From a bacterium (lineage in GTDB: Bacteria; Cyanobacteriota; Vampirovibrionia; Gastranaerophilales; Gastranaerophilaceae), in the NCBI GenBank assembly GCA_004558955.1, contig SFZC01000009.1:1-29509 (forward strand): DNA of 29,509 nucleotides, given 5' to 3'. Below the pieces are notes generated by a model that worked only from the letters and a program-made list of their open reading frames with translations, made no database searches and was not told the origin of the DNA. A program made the translations under genes and the position numbers. Below are positions 24,104 through 29,509 of the stretch, piece after piece (position 1 is the first letter of the stretch; every line of letters begins with the position of its first letter).

Positions 24104-24137
24104 CCGAAACGGTCAATGTATTTTTGCGAAAATTTCG

Positions 24138-24143
24138 GATAAT
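24138..24143 (+). promoter_or_regulatory. Possible -10 box, leaderless start of tspO
   Basis: GATAAT (24138-24143) ends six bases before the ATG at 24150. There is no clear -35 and no ribosome site, so this is the weakest of the six leaderless candidates. Read-through from the DUF1653 gene 46 bp upstream is also possible. Confidence 0.3.
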
Positions 24144-24149
24144 ACAAAT

Positions 24150-24533
24150 ATGAATATTTGGTATCTGTCCTTAACAAAACCGCCTCTAACTCCGCCAACT
24201 TCGTATTTCCCTGTTGCTTGGAGTTTTTTGTATTTACTGATGGCGGTTGCCTTTTTTATTGTGATAACAAAACCTAATTCAAAAGAAAAACTCTATGCCA
24301 CAAATCTGTTTTTAATTCAGTTGATATTTAATTTTTTGTGGAGTTATTTGTTTTTTGTGATGAAATCAATAGAACTTGCGTTGGTTGATGTAATTTTGTT
24401 GGTGGTTGTTTTAATATTTACCGTGGTGTATTTCTTCAGATTGTCAAAGTTTGCGGGGTGGCTACTTGTGCCGTATTTGTTACAGGTAATTTTTGCATTA
24501 TATCTGAATTTCGGAATTTTAATACTAAATTGA
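24150..24533 (+). CDS. tspO: TspO/MBR-family membrane protein lacking the first helix
   Basis: TspO proteins are tryptophan-rich porphyrin-binding membrane proteins. The 127-residue protein starts directly with IWYLSLTKPPLTPPTSYFPVAW, the loop that normally follows TM1, and continues with SFLYLLMAVAFFIVI, then QLIFNFLWSYLFF (the family's LNxxWSxLFF), ALVDVILLVVVLIF and LLVPYLLQVIFALYLNFGIL (the LLPYLxWxxFAxxLN pattern). That makes four membrane segments instead of five. In frame upstream, no ATG, GTG or TTG lies between the stop at 24093-24095 and this ATG, so a lost TM1 cannot be restored without a rare codon. Ligand-binding function is uncertain. Confidence 0.8.
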   Translation: MNIWYLSLTKPPLTPPTSYFPVAWSFLYLLMAVAFFIVITKPNSKEKLYATNLFLIQLIFNFLWSYLFFVMKSIELALVDVILLVVVLIFTVVYFFRLSKFAGWLLVPYLLQVIFALYLNFGILILN

Positions 24534-24624
24534 AGTTACATTTTGTAAAATTCGTGTGATAAAATTAAAGTTTTTTATGAAAATAGCCGTTGGTCTTTTT
24601 GTAAAAGATTAGTTCACAGGTTTG

Positions 24625-24633
24625 TGCTAAAAT
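24625..24633 (+). promoter_or_regulatory. Extended -10 promoter of the GGDEF gene
   Basis: TGC-TAAAAT (24625-24633) suggests a start near 24640, directly before GAGGG (24641-24645), the ribosome site of the gene at 24650. No -35 is evident. The rest of the 116-bp gap after tspO holds nothing I recognise. Confidence 0.4.
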
Positions 24634-24649
24634 TACACAAGAGGGCTTT

Positions 24650-25303
24650 ATGGTTGAAGATTTAAAAGACATTACATTTGATATTCCTGACAATTTGTTG
24701 GACGAAATTCAGCATAATATTGAGCATATCATCCAAACTTTCGATGTGCCGGAAGAAAATAAAATGGAAGTTATAAAACAAATTAACTATATTTATACTC
24801 GTACAAAATATTTGTCTGTTACAGATAATTTGACAGGACTTGCAAATCGCAGGAATTTTGAAAATACTTTTGAAAAAGAGTTTTTGCGGGCTGTTCGATA
24901 TAATAACAAATTAACCCTTGTAATGTTTGATATTGATCATTTTAAAAACATTAACGACACCTTCGGACATCCTTGCGGAGATTTTGTCCTTCGTCAGGTT
25001 GCAAATTCCGCTTTGCAAACCTTTAGAAAAACTGACACTGTTTTTCGTTTTGGCGGGGAAGAATTTGTGGTAATTCTGACTGAAACAGACATAGAGCAGG
25101 CAATTATACCGCTTGAACGTTTCAGAAAAACCGTTGAAAATTTAGGCTTAACCTATCAGGACGAAAACGTTAATGTGACCGTAAGTATCGGAGCATGCCA
25201 GTTAACTCCCAATATTAAAACGAAAGAAGAGTTTTTGCAAAAGGTGGATGACACCTTGTATAAGGCGAAAAATTCAGGCAGAAACAAAACTATTCTTGCG
25301 TAA
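24650..25303 (+). CDS. Soluble diguanylate cyclase (GGDEF domain)
   Basis: The 217-residue protein makes c-di-GMP from two GTP. Residues about 1-55 form an acidic helical N-terminus (ILDEIQHNIEHIIQTFD-like) without membrane segment or known sensor. The GGDEF domain runs from about 60 to 215: DNLTGLANRRNFE, LVMFDIDHFKNINDTFGH (metal and substrate), GDFVLRQVANSAL, the active-site FRFGGEEF, and VSIGACQLT...DTLYKAKNSGRNK. The RKTD string five residues before GGEEF is an intact inhibitory I-site, so product feedback is expected. c-di-GMP could link to the pilin and export genes in the window (inference). It overlaps the convergent downstream gene by 14 bp. Confidence 0.95.
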   Translation: MVEDLKDITFDIPDNLLDEIQHNIEHIIQTFDVPEENKMEVIKQINYIYTRTKYLSVTDNLTGLANRRNFENTFEKEFLRAVRYNNKLTLVMFDIDHFKNINDTFGHPCGDFVLRQVANSALQTFRKTDTVFRFGGEEFVVILTETDIEQAIIPLERFRKTVENLGLTYQDENVNVTVSIGACQLTPNIKTKEEFLQKVDDTLYKAKNSGRNKTILA

Positions 25304-26513
25304 TCGCAGGACGAGATTTAATAATTTGTTGAAAATTTAGCCAAGCAAGGATTACATGTTGAACATTGTCCATTCTGATAACGCTTGCGTTTGGTGAAAC
25401 TCCCGCTACTACCCAGTTTGCTGAGTTTGGAACTCCGCCTGCCTGAGCTCCGGTTTTGACTTGAACTTTATTTAAAAATAAACAACCTATTGAAAGCGAT
25501 TTATATAGTAGTTCTTTAAAGTCTTCATTATCCGTGCAATTATAACTTGCCGCAAGTCCTTCCATAATCGTTCCGATACTTCCCGGACGGAGATTTTCGT
25601 AAAACGCTCCGAAATAACTGTTATCTTTGTCGGTTATTTGATTGCCTATTGTGGTTATTAAAACTCGTTCTACATACGAAATCAGAAGTTTTCTTTCGTC
25701 TTCTAAAATCCAATTTTTTTGTAATAATTTTTCTATTGTCAAAATTGCCCAGTGGTCAAACGGTGCGTCTTTATCGATTTCTTTTGTGTTTTTTACAACG
25801 TACAAAATCGCTTTTTTTGCGGCGTGTAACCATTTCATCTGGTTATCGACTTCATATAAATTCAACAATCCGAAAGCGGCTTCACTTGTGTAAAAAACGG
25901 CTTCAGCCTCTTTGTTAATTTTGTTAGCCTCAAGGTCTAAATAAGCATACATTCTGCCGTCAGTGGCTTGCATATAGAGTATGAAATCCCCTAATCCTTG
26001 CAAAATTTCTGCTGAAATCTTCTTTTCCGGTAATAAATTTGATAAGGCACACAAGGCAATCCCGACCGCACCTGTTTTGGCGATAGGCATATTTATTTGT
26101 TCTTCTTTTGGTAAAGATAAAACCACATAGTGCTTGTTGCCCCATTTTTTTACATAGCGGTTAATAAAGTATTGGCAAGATTTTAATCTGTCTTCTTTGT
26201 AGGTGTTTTTGTAACCGCATTTTTCGTACATATACATTGAATACAAAATTCCGGCATGTCTAAGTGAATTATAAATCTTGTTGTCATATTTTATCGAAGA
26301 ATCCACGTTTTTACGATATTTAAAACGTCCGTTTTCCAATATATTACGCTTGATATATCCCATTGACAGGTTTATTTCGTCATAGTACGGCAATTCTTCC
26401 ATTGGGTATTCACGAGAAAATCTTGCGTCTTTTGCAATGAGCAACGCAAGTGAAAATACAAGTGCTAAAAATATTGCCGGAATGTATATTGCCGGAGATG
26501 TTATATCAAACAT
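25290..26513 (-). CDS. Membrane-anchored helical-toroid-like protein, function unknown
   Basis: The 407-residue protein has one N-terminal membrane helix (IYIPAIFLALVFSLALLIA, residues about 9-28) and then a helical domain outside or inside the membrane. Spaced helical blocks such as IYNSLRHAGILYSMYMYEKC, KTGAVGIALCALSNLLPE, ILQGLGDFILYMQATDG, AVFYTSEAAFGLLNLYEVD, DHWAILTIEKLLQKN and RPGSIGTIMEGLAASYN look like an (alpha/alpha)6 toroid of the kind seen in glycan-active enzymes and epimerases. DGRMYAYLDLE and the DHW and GTIMEG blocks could line an active site, but I cannot name a family. It appears leaderless: TGC-TATAAT ends six bases before the ATG. Confidence 0.7.
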   Translation of the reverse strand: MFDITSPAIYIPAIFLALVFSLALLIAKDARFSREYPMEELPYYDEINLSMGYIKRNILENGRFKYRKNVDSSIKYDNKIYNSLRHAGILYSMYMYEKCGYKNTYKEDRLKSCQYFINRYVKKWGNKHYVVLSLPKEEQINMPIAKTGAVGIALCALSNLLPEKKISAEILQGLGDFILYMQATDGRMYAYLDLEANKINKEAEAVFYTSEAAFGLLNLYEVDNQMKWLHAAKKAILYVVKNTKEIDKDAPFDHWAILTIEKLLQKNWILEDERKLLISYVERVLITTIGNQITDKDNSYFGAFYENLRPGSIGTIMEGLAASYNCTDNEDFKELLYKSLSIGCLFLNKVQVKTGAQAGGVPNSANWVVAGVSPNASVIRMDNVQHVILAWLNFQQIIKSRPAITQE

Positions 26514-26519
26514 AACCTA

Positions 26520-26528
26520 ATTATAGCA
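26520..26528 (-). promoter_or_regulatory. Perfect extended -10 promoter, leaderless
   Basis: On the minus strand TGC-TATAAT (26528-26520) is a full-consensus extended -10 box. Six bases (26519-26514, TAGGTT) lie between it and the ATG at 26513. The AGG in these bases is too close to the ATG to act as a ribosome site. Confidence 0.55.
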
Positions 26529-26574
26529 AAGTTAATAAAAATAATAATAAAACATTTGTAGGATTTTTTAAGAG

Positions 26575-26597
26575 GCGAAAGTTATTGTAACTTTCGC
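26575..26597 (-). terminator. Hairpin after dnaB
   Basis: Arms 26575-26584 (GCGAAAGTTA) and 26588-26597 pair perfectly around TTG. It lies about 33 bases beyond the dnaB stop on the minus strand, ahead of the promoter of the next gene. No T-run follows on the minus strand, so termination strength is unclear. Confidence 0.5.
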
Positions 26598-26629
26598 TCC
26601 ATTTGTAATCAATTTTAAAAATTTGTATC

Positions 26630-28021
26630 CTAAAACGCATCGAAGGCTTGGTCGATTGGGTTTTTGAATTTTGTAATATTGCCTTGGAAGAGCAATTTAA
26701 CCGTGCCGACTGGGCCGTTTCTGTGTTTTGCAATAATTACTTCAGACAAACCTTTTGAGGTGGCTTTTACGTTTTCTTCCTCTTCAGATTCCGCCTTGTT
26801 ATAGTAGTCTTCACGGTAAATGAACATTACAATGTCGGCGTCTTGTTCGATTGAACCTGATTCTCTTAAGTCTGACAACATCGGACGTTTATCGTTACGG
26901 CTTTCAACCGCACGGGACAACTGAGATAGTGTAATAATCGGAACATCAAGTTCTTTTGCCAAAATCTTCAACCCTCTTGATATTGCCGAAATCTGTTGTA
27001 AACGGTCATCTTTTCCGCCACCTTCCATCAACTGCAAATAGTCGATTACGATTAAGCCCAAATCTTTTTGTTGAGTTTTCAATCTTCTGCATTTTGTACG
27101 AATATCTGTTAATGTACAACCGCTTGTATCGTCAATATAGATGGGTGCTTGACTAAAGTCGTTCATTGCCGCCGTCAGGTTTTCCCAATCTTGCTGTAAC
27201 ATATTACCTGTTTTTAAACGTTGCGAATCAACTTCGGCATAAGAACACAACATACGTTGTACCAACTGAGAGGCTGACATTTCAAGAGAGAAGATACAAA
27301 CGGGAACTTTTTCTTTTATTGCAACGTTTTGTGCAATGTTGAGGGCGAAAGCTGTTTTCCCCATTGCAGGACGTGCTGCCAAAATTATCAAATCCGAGCG
27401 GTGCAAACCGTTCATCATTGTATCAAGTTCCGTGAAATCAGTTCTCAATCCTGAAAGTTCATCTCGGTGTTCGTAGCGGTATTCAATATTTTCCCAAGTA
27501 TCCAATACCAAATCTTTTACATGTTTTAAATCTGCGGTAGCTTTGCTTGAACCGATTTCAAAAATCAAACGTTCCGCTTCTTCTAATGACCTGTCACTCG
27601 GTTCTAAATCATAGCCTTTGCTTACGATTTCAGACCCTGCATTGATAAGCCTTCTTTTGACTGCTTTTTCCTGAATAATTTTGGCATAATACGCAATATT
27701 TGTTGTGGTAATCGTATTTTCTACCAAATCGTTGATATAGGCTCTTCCGCCGACTGCTTCAAGTTTCCCGCTATAATTTAAGACATCTGAAACAGAAACG
27801 ATATCAATTACGTCATTGTTATTAAATAGTTGGAGCATTGCTTCAAAAATGTATCTGTGAGCAGGTTTATAAAAACTTACGGGTAGCAAGGTGTCGGAAA
27901 TTTTTGCCAAAGTTTCCGGATTAACCAAAATTGCACCAAGTACCGCCTGTTCCGCCTCGATATTTTGCGGAATTAAATTTTCATCTATCTTTCTTTTGGA
28001 ATCAACTGTTTTTGCCGGCAT
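26630..28021 (-). CDS. dnaB: Replicative DNA helicase DnaB
   Basis: DnaB is the hexameric 5'-3' helicase that opens the replication fork. The 463-residue protein has the N-terminal DnaB domain (PQNIEAEQAVLGAILVNPET, then RYIFEAMLQLFNNNDVIDIV), a linker, and the RecA-like ATPase: Walker A AARPAMGKTAFAL near 213, LEMSASQLVQRML, Walker B LIVIDYLQLMEG near 323, and SQLSRAVESRNDKRPMLSDL, ESGSIEQDADIVMFIYRED, KHRNGPVGTVKLLF. All motifs are intact and no intein is present. I chose ATG 28021 because GGGGGA lies five bases upstream; an in-frame ATG at 28069 would add 16 residues of unrelated sequence. It stands alone between two intergenic gaps; dnaC, rplI or dnaA are not seen nearby. Confidence 0.97.
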   Translation of the reverse strand: MPAKTVDSKRKIDENLIPQNIEAEQAVLGAILVNPETLAKISDTLLPVSFYKPAHRYIFEAMLQLFNNNDVIDIVSVSDVLNYSGKLEAVGGRAYINDLVENTITTTNIAYYAKIIQEKAVKRRLINAGSEIVSKGYDLEPSDRSLEEAERLIFEIGSSKATADLKHVKDLVLDTWENIEYRYEHRDELSGLRTDFTELDTMMNGLHRSDLIILAARPAMGKTAFALNIAQNVAIKEKVPVCIFSLEMSASQLVQRMLCSYAEVDSQRLKTGNMLQQDWENLTAAMNDFSQAPIYIDDTSGCTLTDIRTKCRRLKTQQKDLGLIVIDYLQLMEGGGKDDRLQQISAISRGLKILAKELDVPIITLSQLSRAVESRNDKRPMLSDLRESGSIEQDADIVMFIYREDYYNKAESEEEENVKATSKGLSEVIIAKHRNGPVGTVKLLFQGNITKFKNPIDQAFDAF

Positions 28022-28073
28022 GATATCCCCCTTGTTTCTATCGTAATACACTGGTACTAGAAAATCCATTCAC

Positions 28074-28090
28074 TGTAACAAACTGTCACA
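28074..28090. promoter_or_regulatory. Imperfect dyad upstream of dnaB
   Basis: TGTAACAAACTGTCACA reads as TGTRAC-N5-GTYACA with one mismatch. It sits about 50 bases upstream of the dnaB start and could be an operator or protein site. The rest of the 232-bp gap 28022-28253 shows no gene; TTTGTAACAAG recurs at about 28153. Confidence 0.25.
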
Positions 28091-28211
28091 AAATTAATCT
28101 AATGTTTAGAAAAAATTCAAGAGATTTTTTATTTTGAAGGTTTTAGTAAAGTTTTGTAACAAGATTAGCTGATTCGTGAAATTTTCCTCTAAAAAAATAC
28201 TTTATATATAT

Positions 28212-28229
28212 GGTTAAAGGTTAAGGTTA
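28212..28229 (+). repeat. Three GGTTA repeats ahead of the Gln-rich gene
   Basis: GGTTA occurs at 28212, 28219 and 28225, spaced seven and six bases, directly after a TATATATA string and about 25 bases before the start of the next gene. It could be a protein site in the leader, or chance. Confidence 0.25.
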
Positions 28230-28253
28230 GTTATTTTGTAGGAAGGTATAGGT

Positions 28254-29024
28254 ATGACAGACGCAGTAAATTTAAACACAAATGTAGCCGCAACAACGGC
28301 AGCAGTTCCGGTAACAACAACTCAGGCTACAACAACACAAGCATTTAACAGTAATCCTAATTCGATTTGGGCAGCTTCAGATCCGTTTAATTTAGGTTTG
28401 AATACCGCTTCAAATTCTTTGTTTTCGACTTCATCAAGCAGTAATTTTTCGGACGATATAATGATGTCAGGAATAGACTTTAACTCCTTGTCTTATGACC
28501 CAAACTCTCAATCAATCGTGAAAACAGTGAACCCGCAACAACAACAGGTTGCTCAAACTGTTCCGTCTCAACAAGCACAAACACAACAAACTCCGCAAAT
28601 CGGACAGAATAATAATGCTCAAAATATTTCCATGTTAGGTTCTGACCAACCTCAACAACAAAATATAAATTTGAGCGAATTGGACAATTATTTGGTTAAA
28701 AAAGATGAAAACCAACAGGACAAAAGCATATCTTGGAAAACAGGCGGTGCTATTGTCGGCGGTTTAGCACCTTTGGCTGATAAATTGTTGTCAGCAATCA
28801 AAAATCCGAGCGTTCTTAAATCTATAAATTGGAAACAAATGGCTGTAACTTGTCCAATTATTGCACTTGCAGGTTTTGGTATCGGTTCTTTGTTAAGTAA
28901 TGTTTTCGGTAAGAAAACCGAACAACCTCAACAAGTTGCTCAAACCCAGCAATCTGCAACTCAAACGGTAGCAACTCAACCTCAACAACAAGCGGCATTT
29001 TCTCAACTTCCGCAAGCCGCATAA
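28254..29024 (+). CDS. Gln/Asn/Thr-rich protein with a hydrophobic core segment
   Basis: I do not recognise this 256-residue protein. No signal peptide. Residues 1-75 are Thr/Ser/Asn-rich (TAAVPVTTTQATTTQAF). Residues about 90-160 are Gln-rich (NPQQQQVAQTVPSQQAQTQQ). Residues about 163-222 form a more ordered and partly hydrophobic segment (TGGAIVGGLAPLADKLLSAI, then VTCPIIALAGFGIGSLLSNV), probably a membrane or amphipathic hairpin. The last 35 residues are Gln-rich again. GGAAGG lies about eight bases before the ATG. Terminator 29059-29085 follows. The layout, disordered Gln arms around a hydrophobic core, resembles no family I can name. Confidence 0.75.
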   Translation: MTDAVNLNTNVAATTAAVPVTTTQATTTQAFNSNPNSIWAASDPFNLGLNTASNSLFSTSSSSNFSDDIMMSGIDFNSLSYDPNSQSIVKTVNPQQQQVAQTVPSQQAQTQQTPQIGQNNNAQNISMLGSDQPQQQNINLSELDNYLVKKDENQQDKSISWKTGGAIVGGLAPLADKLLSAIKNPSVLKSINWKQMAVTCPIIALAGFGIGSLLSNVFGKKTEQPQQVAQTQQSATQTVATQPQQQAAFSQLPQAA

Positions 29025-29058
29025 AATGATTTCCCTGAAACCTTTCTTTAAATAACAA

Positions 29059-29085
29059 AAGCAGGCTCAATTTTGGAGCCTGCTT
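29059..29085 (+). terminator. Intrinsic terminator after the Gln-rich gene
   Basis: Arms 29059-29068 (AAGCAGGCTC) and 29076-29085 pair perfectly around AATTTTG, followed by CAATATTTTTATTTT, a good T-tract on the plus strand. This is the most typical intrinsic terminator in the window. A convergent gene ends at 29114. Confidence 0.8.
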
Positions 29086-29113
29086 CAATATTTTTATTTT
29101 CCCTGAAGGGGGA

Positions 29114-29443
29114 CTAATTATTTTCTGATTTTGATTGGCGTTCTTCGTCAGCTTTTATGAATGCACATTCTTCTTCCAGTCTTTTATCTTCCATGGCATC
29201 AATCAAATCTTGAATGGTTTTAAATTTCTTTAATGCAAAACCTGTTTCTGCCAACAATACGCAATCATTACACAAACGGTATTTGTCGTATTGAATTGAC
29301 CCTGCAAGGCTTTTTTCTTTTCCGCAACAATCGCAATCAAAGTATTCGTTAGCCATTTCGGGGTTTTCTTCAAGGTCATCAAGTACCATTTGAGCGACAA
29401 CCTGTTGCATTTCTTTTACTATTTCTTCTTGTGTTTTTTCCAT
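29114..29443 (-). CDS. Small acidic protein with a zinc-finger-like four-cysteine core
   Basis: The 109-residue protein has helical acidic ends and a central EYFDCDCCGKEKSLAGS...RLCNDCVLLAE (residues about 33-62). The CxCC and CxxC pairs spaced about 20 residues apart could bind one zinc ion. N-terminal QEEIVKEMQQVVAQMVLDDL and C-terminal LIDAMEDKRLEEECAFIKAD are helices. No signal peptide. AAAGA-type ribosome site only. It lies 15 bases after the gene ending at 29459 and is probably co-transcribed with it. I cannot name a family; a DNA- or RNA-binding adaptor is one guess. Confidence 0.75.
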   Translation of the reverse strand: MEKTQEEIVKEMQQVVAQMVLDDLEENPEMANEYFDCDCCGKEKSLAGSIQYDKYRLCNDCVLLAETGFALKKFKTIQDLIDAMEDKRLEEECAFIKADEERQSKSENN

Positions 29444-29458
29444 TTTTATAATCTTTCT

Positions 29459-29509
29459 TTATTTAATTAAATCTCTCATTTTTTCCGTTGCTTCGGCAAG
29501 TCCCGTGAA
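29459..29509 (-). CDS. C-terminus of an unidentified gene (partial)
   Basis: On the minus strand the window edge enters an open frame that ends FTGLAEATEKMRDLIK and TAA at 29461-29459. The absence of stops and the helix-like sequence, and its close spacing (15 bp) to the next start at 29443, support a real gene end. Sixteen residues are too few to name the product. Confidence 0.5.
   Translation of the reverse strand, partial: FTGLAEATEKMRDLIK

Noticed and set aside
28022..28069. Upstream ATG giving a longer DnaB
   Set aside because: The added 16 residues are unlike DnaB and a strong GGGGGA site precedes ATG 28021.
1..29509. tRNA, rRNA, CRISPR array, transposase or phage genes
   Set aside because: I looked on both strands for acceptor-stem/T-loop patterns, evenly spaced repeats and integrase or transposase motifs and saw none; a covariance-model scan would be needed to exclude a divergent RNA.

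Overview
The window is a low-GC bacterial chromosome segment, most likely from a gut member of the Vampirovibrionia/Melainabacteria (Gastranaerophilales type), the non-photosynthetic relatives of Cyanobacteria. That placement is inference. It rests on: a prepilin with the N-terminus GFTLAEVLITLGIIGIVATM, which I associate with that group; a RecG with a cyanobacterial-style N-terminal extension; a pheT without an adjacent pheS; a small omega-like RNA polymerase subunit candidate that recalls the cyanobacterial one; and many secreted or HEAT proteins I cannot assign. I saw no rRNA, tRNA, CRISPR array, transposase or phage gene.

Layout. 1-2715 (minus): part of a flagellar/type III export operon, in transcription order a two-SpoA-domain C-ring protein, FliO, FliP/SctR and FliQ/SctS (cut by the window edge). 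2860-6364 (minus): ruvB-recG, for Holliday junction and fork processing. 6452-11515 (plus): a 1194-residue regulator-like protein (three zinc ribbons, degenerate cyclase-like and ATPase-like regions, helical repeats), then glycogen synthase glgA. 11576-13318: an unknown protein (minus), a probable RNA polymerase omega subunit (plus) and purine nucleoside phosphorylase (plus). 13319-13607: a gene-free stretch that looks like a dispersed-repeat remnant plus a strong GC hairpin. 13608-15372 (minus): a minimal secreted parvulin, a secreted unknown and a cysteine-rich prepilin. 15482-16923: an Xre-type regulator, a HEAT-like protein and a 58-residue small gene. 16920-19238 (minus): a five-part envelope operon (BamE-like protein, two paralogous secreted proteins, HEAT protein; read from 19238 down, four genes). 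19356-25303 (plus): a secreted MORN-like protein, then pheT, an SH3-like secreted protein, pgeF and a DUF1653 protein, then TspO and a diguanylate cyclase. 25290-28021 (minus): a membrane-anchored helical-toroid-like protein and the replicative helicase dnaB. 28254-29509: a Gln/Asn-rich protein (plus), a CxxC protein and the tail of another gene (minus).

Themes. Envelope and surface functions dominate: type III export, pilin, secreted folding catalyst, BamE-like operon, peptidoglycan editing and SH3 proteins, and a c-di-GMP synthase. They are interleaved with core DNA and translation genes (ruvB, recG, dnaB, pheT). The most interesting signals are: (1) an export cluster whose FliP/FliQ sequences look like injectisome SctR/SctS while a FliO is retained and the C-ring protein lacks the usual CheY-binding peptide; (2) a giant zinc-ribbon protein whose cyclase and P-loop parts appear catalytically dead; (3) six genes whose -10 box ends exactly six bases before the ATG and which have no usable Shine-Dalgarno, implying leaderless transcripts; (4) the secreted-paralog/HEAT/BamE-like operon.
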